A stretch of 6,719 bases of DNA from an uncultured Oscillospiraceae bacterium (lineage in GTDB: Bacteria; Bacillota; Clostridia; Oscillospirales; Oscillospiraceae), in assembly GCA_934597585.1 (NCBI GenBank), contig CAKTSA010000056.1:1-6719 (forward strand). The letters are read 5' to 3'. Every line of letters starts with the position of its first letter. Position 1 is the stretch's first letter. Positions 1 to 4,899 of this stretch are shown in pieces. The position numbers and the translations under genes were made by a program. The notes under the pieces are model-generated. The model was not told the origin of the DNA, ran no database searches, and was given only the letters and a program-made list of their open reading frames with translations.

Positions 1-27
1 TTCCATGTAAACACCCCCGTTTCTTCT

Positions 28-50
28 ATTATAGCAGAAACAGGGGCGTT
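28..50 (-). promoter_or_regulatory. Possible leftward extended -10 promoter at window edge
   Basis: Read on the minus strand, positions 33-28 are a perfect TATAAT preceded by TGC, which makes an extended -10 (TGnTATAAT). No recognisable -35 lies 17 bp upstream. Fifteen bases past the expected start of transcription there is a G-rich stretch and then ATG at 6-4, so a leftward gene could begin at the window edge, but only two codons are visible. The same TATAAT lies in the loop of an imperfect inverted repeat (GTTTCT at 19-24 with AGAAAC at 36-41, flanked by CCCC at 15-18 and GGGG at 43-46). A competing reading is that a rightward gene ends here: plus frame 1 is open to a TAG at 55-57. I cannot decide between the two. 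Confidence 0.35.
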
Positions 51-72
51 TGGGTAGTTTTTTGACAGACTG

Positions 73-112
73 AAGAAAACGTCCGCCATAGGCGGACGTT
101 TTCTTTCTTTTT
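73..112 (+). terminator. Rho-independent terminator, 15-bp stem
   Basis: Positions 73-87 pair perfectly with 91-105 (core ACGTCCGCC ATA GGCGGACGT) across a 3-nt loop, followed by the T-rich run TTTCTTTTTG. The T tract is on the plus side, so it should stop rightward transcription. No plus-strand gene is visible before it in this window; it may serve a gene ending left of position 1 or at the TAG at 55-57, or a small RNA. A short TGACA (63-67)/TGTCA (112-116) repeat flanks the stem. Confidence 0.75.
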
Positions 113-396
113 GTCAGAAAAGATGCGGGAAAAGGAGGGAAAATGCCTGTGTTCAAGCACTTTTTGCTGTACACGTGGGCTTGCATTTTCTTGTCAAGAG
201 TAGATTTTTTAACAATTTGATGTTTCCTGAAACGAAAAATGTACAAATTGTTAACGATATCGGTGGGAAAACACACAGAAAATCAACGCGAATACTGCTT
301 AAATTTTATAAAATGAACGTAACGACACGCAGAAAAATCGTTCACAAAATGTTAAAAACATAAAATCCCATGCAAAAATTTTATCAACATTGCTAA
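113..396. other. AT-rich non-coding region upstream of the NSS transporter gene
   Basis: I see no supportable gene in this stretch. The only open frame of note (175-363, +) starts at GTG without a ribosome site and encodes a low-complexity, Lys/Asn-rich peptide typical of chance AT-rich sequence. The base composition is far more AT-rich than the flanking genes. Besides the iterated CAAAWTGTTAA motif (separate entry), two near-identical 12-mers occur, ACACACAGAAAA at 271-282 and ACACGCAGAAAA at 325-336, 54 bp apart. GTTTC-CT-GAAAC at 222-233 is a small palindrome inside the spacer of the larger inverted repeat. The region probably is a long regulatory upstream sequence for the gene at 552. Confidence 0.5.
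209..355. repeat. Three copies of an 11-bp motif (CAAAWTGTTAA), candidate operator array
   Basis: TTAACAATTTG (209-219) is the exact reverse complement of CAAATTGTTAA (244-254), giving a perfect 11-bp inverted repeat with a 24-bp spacer. A third copy, CAAAATGTTAA (345-355), differs at one position and lies in direct orientation, starting 101 bp after the second. The third copy ends about 40 bp upstream of the -35 element of the promoter at 397-425. The AT content makes chance matches easier, so function is inferred only from the arrangement. Confidence 0.4.
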
Positions 397-425
397 TTGC
401 GTTAGGAAATTGAATCCGTTATACT
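397..425 (+). promoter_or_regulatory. Sigma-A-like promoter of the NSS transporter gene
   Basis: TTGCGT (397-402), a 17-bp spacer, then TATACT (420-425). The -10 matches the consensus at five of six positions and the spacer is optimal; the -35 keeps only the TTG core. Transcription would begin near 432, leaving a leader of about 120 nt before the ATG at 552. It is the best promoter I can find between the terminator at 73-112 and the gene. Confidence 0.6.
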
Positions 426-431
426 TTTTTT

Positions 432-551
432 ATCCCCGAAACGGAGGAAAATTCTTCCGGGGTGTGAGAGGTTCCGACAGCGTGGCGGCGCTGCGGAATG
501 TTTCCTGTCAATAGACAGGGAAAACACATTTTTTAGTAAGGAGAGAAAACA
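432..551 (+). promoter_or_regulatory. Structured 5' leader of the NSS transporter mRNA (three hairpins)
   Basis: Three separate stems can be drawn in a row. The first is 434-462: CCC with GGG outside, CGGAGG (442-447) with CTTCCG (454-459) inside. The second is 472-498: TTCCG plus CAGCG pair with CGCTG plus CGGAA, ten base pairs with one bulged A (477) and a 6-nt loop. The third is 501-522: TTTCCTGTC with GACAGGGAA across AATA, including one G-U pair. A run of six T (529-534) follows the third stem, then the ribosome site AAGGAG (538-543), 8 nt before ATG. I compared it mentally with T-box, glycine, lysine and guanidine leaders and saw none of their core motifs. It may be a cis-regulatory RNA or just a stabilising leader. 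Confidence 0.4.
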
Positions 552-1982
552 ATGGAAGAAAGAAAAGGCTTTGGATCCAATTTTGGATTCCTGATGGCTG
601 CTGTCGGTTCGGCGGTCGGCCTGGGCAACATCTGGGGCTTCCCCAATAAGATGGGCGCCTGCGGCGGCTTCACGTTCCTTATCATCTACCTGATTCTGGC
701 GGTCTGCTGCGGCTTCATCGTCATGGTGGGCGAGCTGGCGCTGGGTCGTAAGACCGGTCAGGGCGCTGTGGGCGCTTACAAGGTGCTCAGCAAGAAGTTC
801 AGCTGGATGGGCTGGCTGGGCATTCTGTCCGCGTTCTTCATCCTGTTCTTCTACTGCGCACTGGGCGGCTACTGCATCAAGTACACCGTCCTGAACGTAG
901 GCGATCTGTTCAACGCTGGCTTCGGCTCTGTCGGCCGCACCGGTGCCGAGATCTTCACTGACTTTATGGCTGCCCCCACTGAGGCCATCATCTACGGTCT
1001 GATCTTCGTGGCTCTGACCATGATCATCGTTATGGGCGGTATCGGCGGCGGTATCGAAAAGGTCTGCTCCATCGGTATGCCCGCTCTGTTCGTGGCCCTG
1101 CTGATCTGCATCATCCGCGCCTGCACCCTGCCCGGCGCTGTGGACGGCCTGAAGTACATGTTCGTCCCCGGTTGGGCAGTTACCAACGGCGTTATTGCCG
1201 AGGCTCCCAGCTTCTTCGAAGTTCTGTCCACCGCTGGTGGCCAGATGTTCTTCTCCCTGTCTCTGGGCATGGGCGCCATGATTACCTACGGCTCCTATCT
1301 GGATAAGAAGGAGAACCTGGAAAAGAACGCGATCCTGATCATCGTCATGGATACTCTGGTGGCCCTGATGGCTGGTCTGTGCGTTATCCCCGGCCGTTTC
1401 GCTCTGGATCCCGAGGGCGCTCTGGGCGGCCCGTCCCTGCTGTTCATCACCATGCAGAACGTGTTCCACAAGATGAGCGCTGTTGGCCCCATCTTCGGTA
1501 TCCTGTTCTATCTGCTGGTGGTCTTCGCCGCTATCTCCTCCTCCATCTCCCTGCTGGAGGTCATCGTGGCTCACTTCGTCGACAAGGCTCGTATCGAGGG
1601 CAAGGGCGACAAGCGCAAGACCTACACCCTGATCGCCGCCGCCGCTGTCGGTCTGGGCTGCATTCTGGTCTGCGCCGACTGTCTGGGTGGTGCAGGTATC
1701 CATCCCGCAGCGCTGCTGGGCATCGAGAATCCCAAGACATGGGCAGCCGACTGGCTGGACTTCTGGGATATGCTGTCTGAAGGTATCATGATGCCTCTGG
1801 GCGCACTGCTGATGTCCCTGATGATCGGCTGGGAGATCGGCCCCGAGGTGGTCAAGGAAGAGGCCGAACAGCAAGGCCAGAAGTTCGGTGCCTACGGCTT
1901 CTTCAAGGTCTGCGTCAAGGTCATCACCCCCCTGTGCATGCTGCTGATCCTGTACGGCCAAGTCATGTCCTTCTTCGGCTAA
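552..1982 (+). CDS. NSS-family sodium-dependent (amino acid) transporter, 11 TM
   Basis: The 476-residue protein is a neurotransmitter:sodium symporter family (LeuT fold) carrier, expected to import an amino acid or related amine across the cytoplasmic membrane with Na+. TM1 carries AVGLGNIWGFP (21-31), with N26 at the position of the LeuT Na+ ligand N27. E61 in GELALGR follows TM2. TM6 carries SLSLGMGAMITYGSYL (235-250). TM8 carries AAISSSIS (326-333), where S329 and S330 align with the Na2 ligands T354 and S355 of LeuT. About eleven membrane segments can be drawn (near 11-30, 41-60, 88-112, 146-163, 172-193, 228-250, 260-281, 305-343, 357-376, 397-427, 450-473), like the short 11-TM bacterial NSS proteins rather than 12-TM LeuT. 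The LeuT gate arginine R30 is replaced by G29. The start is supported by AAGGAG 8 nt upstream. The gene stands alone between its promoter and terminator. It uses CGT/CGC, GCT and TCC codons more than its neighbours, hinting at high expression. The substrate is unknown. Confidence 0.95.
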   Translation: MEERKGFGSNFGFLMAAVGSAVGLGNIWGFPNKMGACGGFTFLIIYLILAVCCGFIVMVGELALGRKTGQGAVGAYKVLSKKFSWMGWLGILSAFFILFFYCALGGYCIKYTVLNVGDLFNAGFGSVGRTGAEIFTDFMAAPTEAIIYGLIFVALTMIIVMGGIGGGIEKVCSIGMPALFVALLICIIRACTLPGAVDGLKYMFVPGWAVTNGVIAEAPSFFEVLSTAGGQMFFSLSLGMGAMITYGSYLDKKENLEKNAILIIVMDTLVALMAGLCVIPGRFALDPEGALGGPSLLFITMQNVFHKMSAVGPIFGILFYLLVVFAAISSSISLLEVIVAHFVDKARIEGKGDKRKTYTLIAAAAVGLGCILVCADCLGGAGIHPAALLGIENPKTWAADWLDFWDMLSEGIMMPLGALLMSLMIGWEIGPEVVKEEAEQQGQKFGAYGFFKVCVKVITPLCMLLILYGQVMSFFG

Positions 1983-2024
1983 GACTGAACACCGTATATT
2001 GATGCACAACTGAATGCATAAAGC

Positions 2025-2060
2025 AAAGACCGGAGCCCGCCGCTCCGGTCTTTCTTTTTG
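2025..2060 (+). terminator. Rho-independent terminator of the NSS transporter gene
   Basis: AAAGACCGGAGC (2025-2036) pairs perfectly with GCTCCGGTCTTT (2042-2053) over a 5-nt loop, 12 bp in all, followed by CTTTTTG. It begins 42 nt after the stop codon at 1980-1982. Confidence 0.9.
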
Positions 2061-2063
2061 CTG

Positions 2064-2103
2064 AAAAATGACGGCAGCGGGGCCGAAGGCCCTGCTGCCG
2101 TCA
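2064..2103 (-). terminator. Rho-independent terminator of the lipid kinase gene
   Basis: TGACGGCAGC (2069-2078) pairs with GCTGCCGTCA (2094-2103), and the stem continues inward as GGGGCC/GGCCCT with one G-U pair, 16 bp over a 3-nt loop (GAA on the plus strand, TTC on the minus strand). Read leftward it ends in TTTTT (2068-2064). It starts 3 nt after the kinase stop codon at 2109-2107 and lies immediately beside the opposing terminator. Confidence 0.9.
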
Positions 2104-2106
2104 TCG

Positions 2107-2991
2107 TTATGCGAACAATTTGATGGCGTGGTGCAGATTTTCAATCTCCACCCTGGGCTGGCTGGCGGCGTATTCGCCGTCCAGGGACCAGGGGATGATG
2201 TCGTCGGTGGTCAGCGTCACATGTGCCGCGTGGCGGAAGATGACCCCTGGGGCGTCGTACTCCATCCGGGTCAGGGAGCCGATGAGCCCGCTGAGCTCCA
2301 CGGCGTTTTTCGGCATCCGCAGCAGCAGGAGCTCAAACTTGCCGTCGTCCATCTTCACGTGGTTGGGGTCCAGCTTCATCAGTCCGCCCAGGGAGGTGGA
2401 GTTGCATACGGCGCCGAATATATATTCGCCGTCAAACACCTCGCCGTCCGCCTCGATGCGGCAGCGATAGGGCCGCAGGGAGTCCAGATCGTTCATCCCC
2501 TCGAAGATATAGGCCAGGTGCCCCAGTGCGTTTTTCGCCGCCTGGGTGGCGGAGTAGGACGCCCGGGTGAAGGCGCCGAAGGAGGCCACATAGGCGAAAT
2601 ACCGCCCGTTGTGCCGCCCCAGGTCCAGCAGCCTGGGCTGCTGACAGGCGGCGATGGCGTTGGCTGCCGCCATAGGCTGGGCGGGAATGTGCAGGCTGGC
2701 GGCAAAATCATTGGTGCTGCCGTGGGGGATGTACCCCACCGGAGGCCGGTGCTCCAGCGTCATCAGGCCGCACAGGGTCTCGTTCAGCGTGCCGTCGCCG
2801 CCGGCGCAGACCACCAGGTCAAAGTCGCCGCCCAGCTCCGCCGCGGCCCGCTTGGCGTCGCCGGGTCCCTCGGTGGTGAACAGCTTGATGAGATACCCCG
2901 CCTGGGACAGCCGGGCCACCACGTCGAACATGGGGGCCATAGAGCGGGTCCGGCCCGCCCGGGGATTGACGATGAACAGCAGTTTTTTCAT
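2107..2991 (-). CDS. Diacylglycerol/lipid kinase family protein (YegS/DgkB type)
   Basis: The 294-residue soluble protein belongs to the DAGK catalytic family, which phosphorylates diacylglycerol or a related lipid with ATP and so recycles DAG into phosphatidic acid for phospholipid synthesis. Visible landmarks in family order: NPRAG at 9-13 after an N-terminal strand, the nucleotide-binding GGDGTLNE at 64-71, PHGSTNDFA at 89-97 (usual form P-x-GTxNDFA), LDLG near 121-124, and LDGE with D271 near the C-terminus. From memory, S. aureus DgkB also has its general-base aspartate at about this number. The length is normal for the family (about 290-310). Start: ATG at 2991-2989 with AGGAGG (3004-2999) 7 nt upstream. 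It is a single-gene unit with its own promoter and terminator, divergent from the AI-2E-family gene. Whether the substrate is DAG or another lipid cannot be read from sequence, so no gene symbol is given. Confidence 0.93.
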   Translation of the reverse strand: MKKLLFIVNPRAGRTRSMAPMFDVVARLSQAGYLIKLFTTEGPGDAKRAAAELGGDFDLVVCAGGDGTLNETLCGLMTLEHRPPVGYIPHGSTNDFAASLHIPAQPMAAANAIAACQQPRLLDLGRHNGRYFAYVASFGAFTRASYSATQAAKNALGHLAYIFEGMNDLDSLRPYRCRIEADGEVFDGEYIFGAVCNSTSLGGLMKLDPNHVKMDDGKFELLLLRMPKNAVELSGLIGSLTRMEYDAPGVIFRHAAHVTLTTDDIIPWSLDGEYAASQPRVEIENLHHAIKLFA

Positions 2992-3023
2992 GGAAAAGCC
3001 TCCTGAAAGGGATTCGTCCCCCC

Positions 3024-3052
3024 ATTATGCCACAACCGGCGGAAAAATGCAA
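3024..3052 (-). promoter_or_regulatory. Sigma-A-like promoter of the lipid kinase gene
   Basis: On the minus strand: TTGCAT (3052-3047), a 17-bp spacer, then CATAAT (3029-3024). Transcription would start near 3017, giving a 25-nt leader that contains the AGGAGG ribosome site. Its -35 lies 18 bp from the -35 of the divergent promoter at 3071-3099. Confidence 0.65.
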
Positions 3053-3088
3053 TTCCCCTGTGGAAAGCCCTTGCAAAACGGCGGAAAA
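3037..3088 (+). repeat. 10-bp direct repeat in the divergent promoter gap
   Basis: CGGCGGAAAA occurs at 3037-3046 and again at 3079-3088, same orientation, 42 bp apart start to start (about four helical turns). One copy lies wholly within the spacer of the leftward promoter, the other wholly within the spacer of the rightward promoter. This fits a shared regulator binding both, but that is inference. Confidence 0.4.
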
Positions 3089-3099
3089 GTGAGTATGAT
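3071..3099 (+). promoter_or_regulatory. Sigma-A-like promoter of the AI-2E-family gene
   Basis: TTGCAA (3071-3076), a 17-bp spacer, then TATGAT (3094-3099). Transcription would start near 3106, followed by ribosome site AAAGGAGGG (3115-3123) and the GTG start at 3132. Confidence 0.65.
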
Positions 3100-3131
3100 A
3101 AAAGAAAACCGCGCAAAGGAGGGACGGCGCT

Positions 3132-4394
3132 GTGAAAGGCAAGGTCTACTGGAGATGGGGCCTCACCGCATTTCTGACGGTGTGCGCCATTCTGGTGTTT
3201 TATGACGCATTCTATCAGGGCGGCACGCTGCAGCACATTCTGGGCAAGCTGACCCAGGTGCTGGCCCCGGTATTCTACGGACTGGCCATGGCCTATCTGC
3301 TGACGCCCCTGGTGAAGTGGTTCGAGCGGGGCCTGCTGTGGTGTGTGGGAAAATGCAAGGGCCTGCGGGAGAAAAAGTTCAAGCACGGCAAGGGGCTGCT
3401 GCGGGCCGCCGCCATATTGCTGACCTGGGCCGTGGTCCTGGCCATGACCTACTGGCTCATGAGCGTGCTGATCCCCCAGCTGATCGACAGCGTCACCCTG
3501 CTGATCAAGAACGCCCGGTACTATTACTATAAGGTGTACCGCTGGGTGGACACCTGGCTGGAGGCCAACCCCGAGATCGGCAGCTGGGCCAACGACGTGC
3601 TCAGCGACTACTACAACAACGCCGTCGCCACCCTGACCGATACCATCCTGCCCAAGGCCCAGGAGGTGGCCGCCGCCCTGACCGGCGGCATCTGGACCGG
3701 CATCCGCAGCGTGGTGGGCTTTGCCATGGACCTGATCGTGGGCATCATCATCTCTGTGTATCTGCTGGCCATGAAGGAGAAGAGCCTGGCCCGCTGCTGC
3801 AAGGTGATCTACGCCACCTTCCGCCGGGAGACAGCGGACCTGGTGCTGACGGGCCTGCACAACACCAACCGGGTGTTCTCCGGCTTCGTCCGGGGCAAGC
3901 TGCTGGACTCGCTGATCATCGGCATCCTGTGCTTCATCGGCTGCTCCATCCTGAAAATGCCCTATACCCCGCTGGTCAGCGTGGTGGTGGGCGTCACCAA
4001 CGTGATCCCCTTCTTCGGCCCCTTCCTGGGGGCCATCCCCAGCGCATTTCTGATCCTGCTGGCAAGCCCCCTGAAGTGCCTGTACTTTGTGATCTTTGTT
4101 GTCCTGCTGCAGCAGCTGGACGGCAACGTCATCGGCCCCAAGATCCTGGGGGACAGCACCGGCATCTCCAGTTTCTGGGTCATCGTGGCCATCCTGGTGG
4201 GCGGCGGCTTCTTCGGCGTGCCGGGCATGTTCTTCGGCGTGCCGGTGTTCGCCTGCCTGCGCATCCTGGTGAAATGGCTGATGGATCGTCGCCTGGCCAA
4301 GCGCGGCATGCCCACCGAGGCCAGCGCCTACGTAGAGCGCAAAGAGGCCCTCAGCCGGGAGCGCCAACCGGAGCGGGAAGAGAAAGCGGAATAA
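3132..4394 (+). CDS. AI-2E family transporter (PF01594-type membrane protein)
   Basis: The 420-residue polytopic membrane protein has the features of the AI-2E/UPF0118 family. E. coli TqsA, an autoinducer-2 exporter, gave the family its name, and some halophile members are reported as Na+(Li+)/H+ antiporters; most have no known substrate. Segments read from hydrophobicity: 10-27, 41-62, 91-115, then a long polar stretch with a tyrosine-rich patch (about 116-190), then 192-214, 257-277, 281-312, 316-328 and 348-381. Family signatures are VIPFFGPFLGAIPS at 291-304 and QQLDGNVIGPKILG at 327-340. A charged Glu/Arg-rich tail (382-420) is probably cytoplasmic. Start: GTG at 3132, with AAAGGAGGG 8 nt upstream. 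Length is slightly above the usual 340-400, mostly because of the tail. The gene is monocistronic. The neighbouring lipid kinase does not tell its substrate, and a role in AI-2 transport should not be assumed. Confidence 0.93.
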   Translation: MKGKVYWRWGLTAFLTVCAILVFYDAFYQGGTLQHILGKLTQVLAPVFYGLAMAYLLTPLVKWFERGLLWCVGKCKGLREKKFKHGKGLLRAAAILLTWAVVLAMTYWLMSVLIPQLIDSVTLLIKNARYYYYKVYRWVDTWLEANPEIGSWANDVLSDYYNNAVATLTDTILPKAQEVAAALTGGIWTGIRSVVGFAMDLIVGIIISVYLLAMKEKSLARCCKVIYATFRRETADLVLTGLHNTNRVFSGFVRGKLLDSLIIGILCFIGCSILKMPYTPLVSVVVGVTNVIPFFGPFLGAIPSAFLILLASPLKCLYFVIFVVLLQQLDGNVIGPKILGDSTGISSFWVIVAILVGGGFFGVPGMFFGVPVFACLRILVKWLMDRRLAKRGMPTEASAYVERKEALSRERQPEREEKAE

Positions 4395-4405
4395 ACGCAT
4401 CGCAG

Positions 4406-4433
4406 AAAGACGGCCATATGGCCGTCTTTTTTT
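4406..4433 (+). terminator. Rho-independent terminator of the AI-2E-family gene
   Basis: AAAGACGGCC (4406-4415) pairs with GGCCGTCTTT (4420-4429) across ATAT, followed by an unbroken run of seven T (4427-4433). It starts 12 nt after the stop codon. Confidence 0.92.
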
Positions 4434-4445
4434 CGCACTGCATGC

Positions 4446-4480
4446 AAAAACAGCCCCCGCTTTTGGCGGGGGCTGTTTTT
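4446..4480 (-). terminator. Rho-independent terminator of abrB (bidirectional form)
   Basis: AAAAACAGCCCCCGC (4446-4460) pairs perfectly with GCGGGGGCTGTTTTT (4466-4480), 15 bp over a 5-nt loop. The A5/T5 ends make it usable in both directions. On the minus strand it lies 14 nt past the abrB stop codon at 4497-4495, so it most likely ends abrB and backs up the plus-strand terminator beside it. Confidence 0.88.
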
Positions 4481-4494
4481 GGTGGGATCTTCAA

Positions 4495-4734
4495 TTACTT
4501 TCTCAGATCTTTGAGACATTTGGGACAGATGTTTTTATCCCTGTACACCACCAAGTCCTTGTTGCTGTCACAGAAGATACAGCTGGGGCGGTACTTCTTC
4601 AGCACTACGTTGGAACCATCTACGTAGATCTCCAAAGCGTCCCGCTCGGCAATATCCAATGTGCGGCGCAGCTCGATCGGCAGCACGATCCGTCCCAATT
4701 CGTCCACCTTGCGCACGATACCGGTTGACTTCAC
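4495..4734 (-). CDS. abrB: AbrB-family transcriptional regulator with C-terminal zinc-ribbon-like tail
   Basis: The 79-residue protein has an AbrB/SpoVT swapped-hairpin DNA-binding domain at 1-48. STGIVRKVDELGRIVLPIEL (3-22) is almost identical to the N-terminus of B. subtilis AbrB, a transition-state regulator that represses stationary-phase genes during growth; R8, K9, R15, R23 and R24 are the likely DNA contacts by analogy. Instead of the Bacillus multimerisation domain, the tail (49-79) has two CxxC pairs, C52/C55 and C70/C73, which could bind one Zn2+. This tail is typical of short clostridial AbrB proteins. Start: GTG at 4734-4732, supported by AGGAG (4747-4743) 8 nt upstream; this start gives the conserved MKSTGIV. 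The gene has its own promoter and is divergent from spmA, so it may control spmAB and/or itself. Targets are inferred. Confidence 0.95.
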   Translation of the reverse strand: MKSTGIVRKVDELGRIVLPIELRRTLDIAERDALEIYVDGSNVVLKKYRPSCIFCDSNKDLVVYRDKNICPKCLKDLRK

Positions 4735-4760
4735 GGAAACCTCTCCTCTGATTTGCTCCT

Positions 4761-4773
4761 CACGCCTGGCGTG
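4761..4773. promoter_or_regulatory. Operator-like palindrome in the abrB leader
   Basis: CACGCC-T-GGCGTG is a perfect 6+1+6 palindrome. With transcription of abrB expected to start near 4783, it sits about 10-22 nt into the transcript, where a bound repressor would block initiation or early elongation. A hairpin is unlikely with a 1-nt loop, which favours a DNA site. The binding protein is unknown; the GC-rich half-site is unlike typical AT-rich AbrB targets. Confidence 0.4.
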
Positions 4774-4789
4774 AATCCTCTGCTCATTT

Positions 4790-4818
4790 AGTATGCTATA
4801 TTTTTACCATTTTGTCAA
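4790..4818 (-). promoter_or_regulatory. Strong sigma-A-like promoter of abrB
   Basis: On the minus strand: consensus TTGACA (4818-4813), a 17-bp spacer, then CATACT (4795-4790). The leader to the GTG start is about 49 nt. The -35 overlaps a 10-bp palindrome CAACCGGTTG (4816-4825), a second candidate regulatory site. Confidence 0.75.
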
Positions 4819-4850
4819 CCGGTTGTTGATATTTTCACCAATAATATTAC

Positions 4851-4880
4851 AAATATTGCCATATGCTCTGTGCATATAGT
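4851..4880 (+). promoter_or_regulatory. Candidate sigma-E-like promoter of spmAB
   Basis: AAATATT (4851-4857), 15 bp, then CATATAGT (4873-4880). This resembles the mother-cell sigma-E pattern as I recall it (KMATATT, 14-15 bp, CATACAMT), with one -35 and two -10 departures. In B. subtilis spmAB belongs to the sigma-E regulon, which makes the match more credible. Weak point: transcription would start near 4886-4888, at or within the ribosome site GAGGTGA (4886-4892), leaving a 12-14 nt leader. No good sigma-A promoter is visible in this orientation. ATATGC (4861-4866)/GCATAT (4872-4877) forms a dyad overlapping the -10. Confidence 0.4.
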
Positions 4881-4899
4881 GTATTGAGGTGAAACTTTT

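Noticed and set aside
175..363. 62-codon open frame in the AT-rich upstream region
   Set aside because: GTG start, no ribosome site, low-complexity Lys/Asn-rich sequence, and it contains the repeated operator-like motifs; no evidence of coding.
432..551. T-box, glycine, lysine or guanidine riboswitch in the NSS leader
   Set aside because: None of the core conserved sequences that I know for these classes is present, such as the T-box antiterminator GGTGGTACCGCG.
402..2144. 580-codon open frame on the minus strand, opposite the NSS gene
   Set aside because: It is a GC-bias shadow: the translation is rich in His, Gln, Asp and Ala with no hydrophobic or domain pattern, it reads through the transporter promoter, leader and both terminators, and the plus-strand protein is a clear family member.
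2068..3006. 312-codon plus-strand open frame opposite the lipid kinase
   Set aside because: It begins inside a terminator stem and has no recognisable domain; the kinase motifs on the minus strand are unambiguous.
2988..4400. 470-codon open frame on the minus strand, opposite the AI-2E-family gene
   Set aside because: It has the same His/Gln/Asp-rich shadow composition, no ribosome site, and covers the divergent promoter region; the plus-strand gene carries family signatures.
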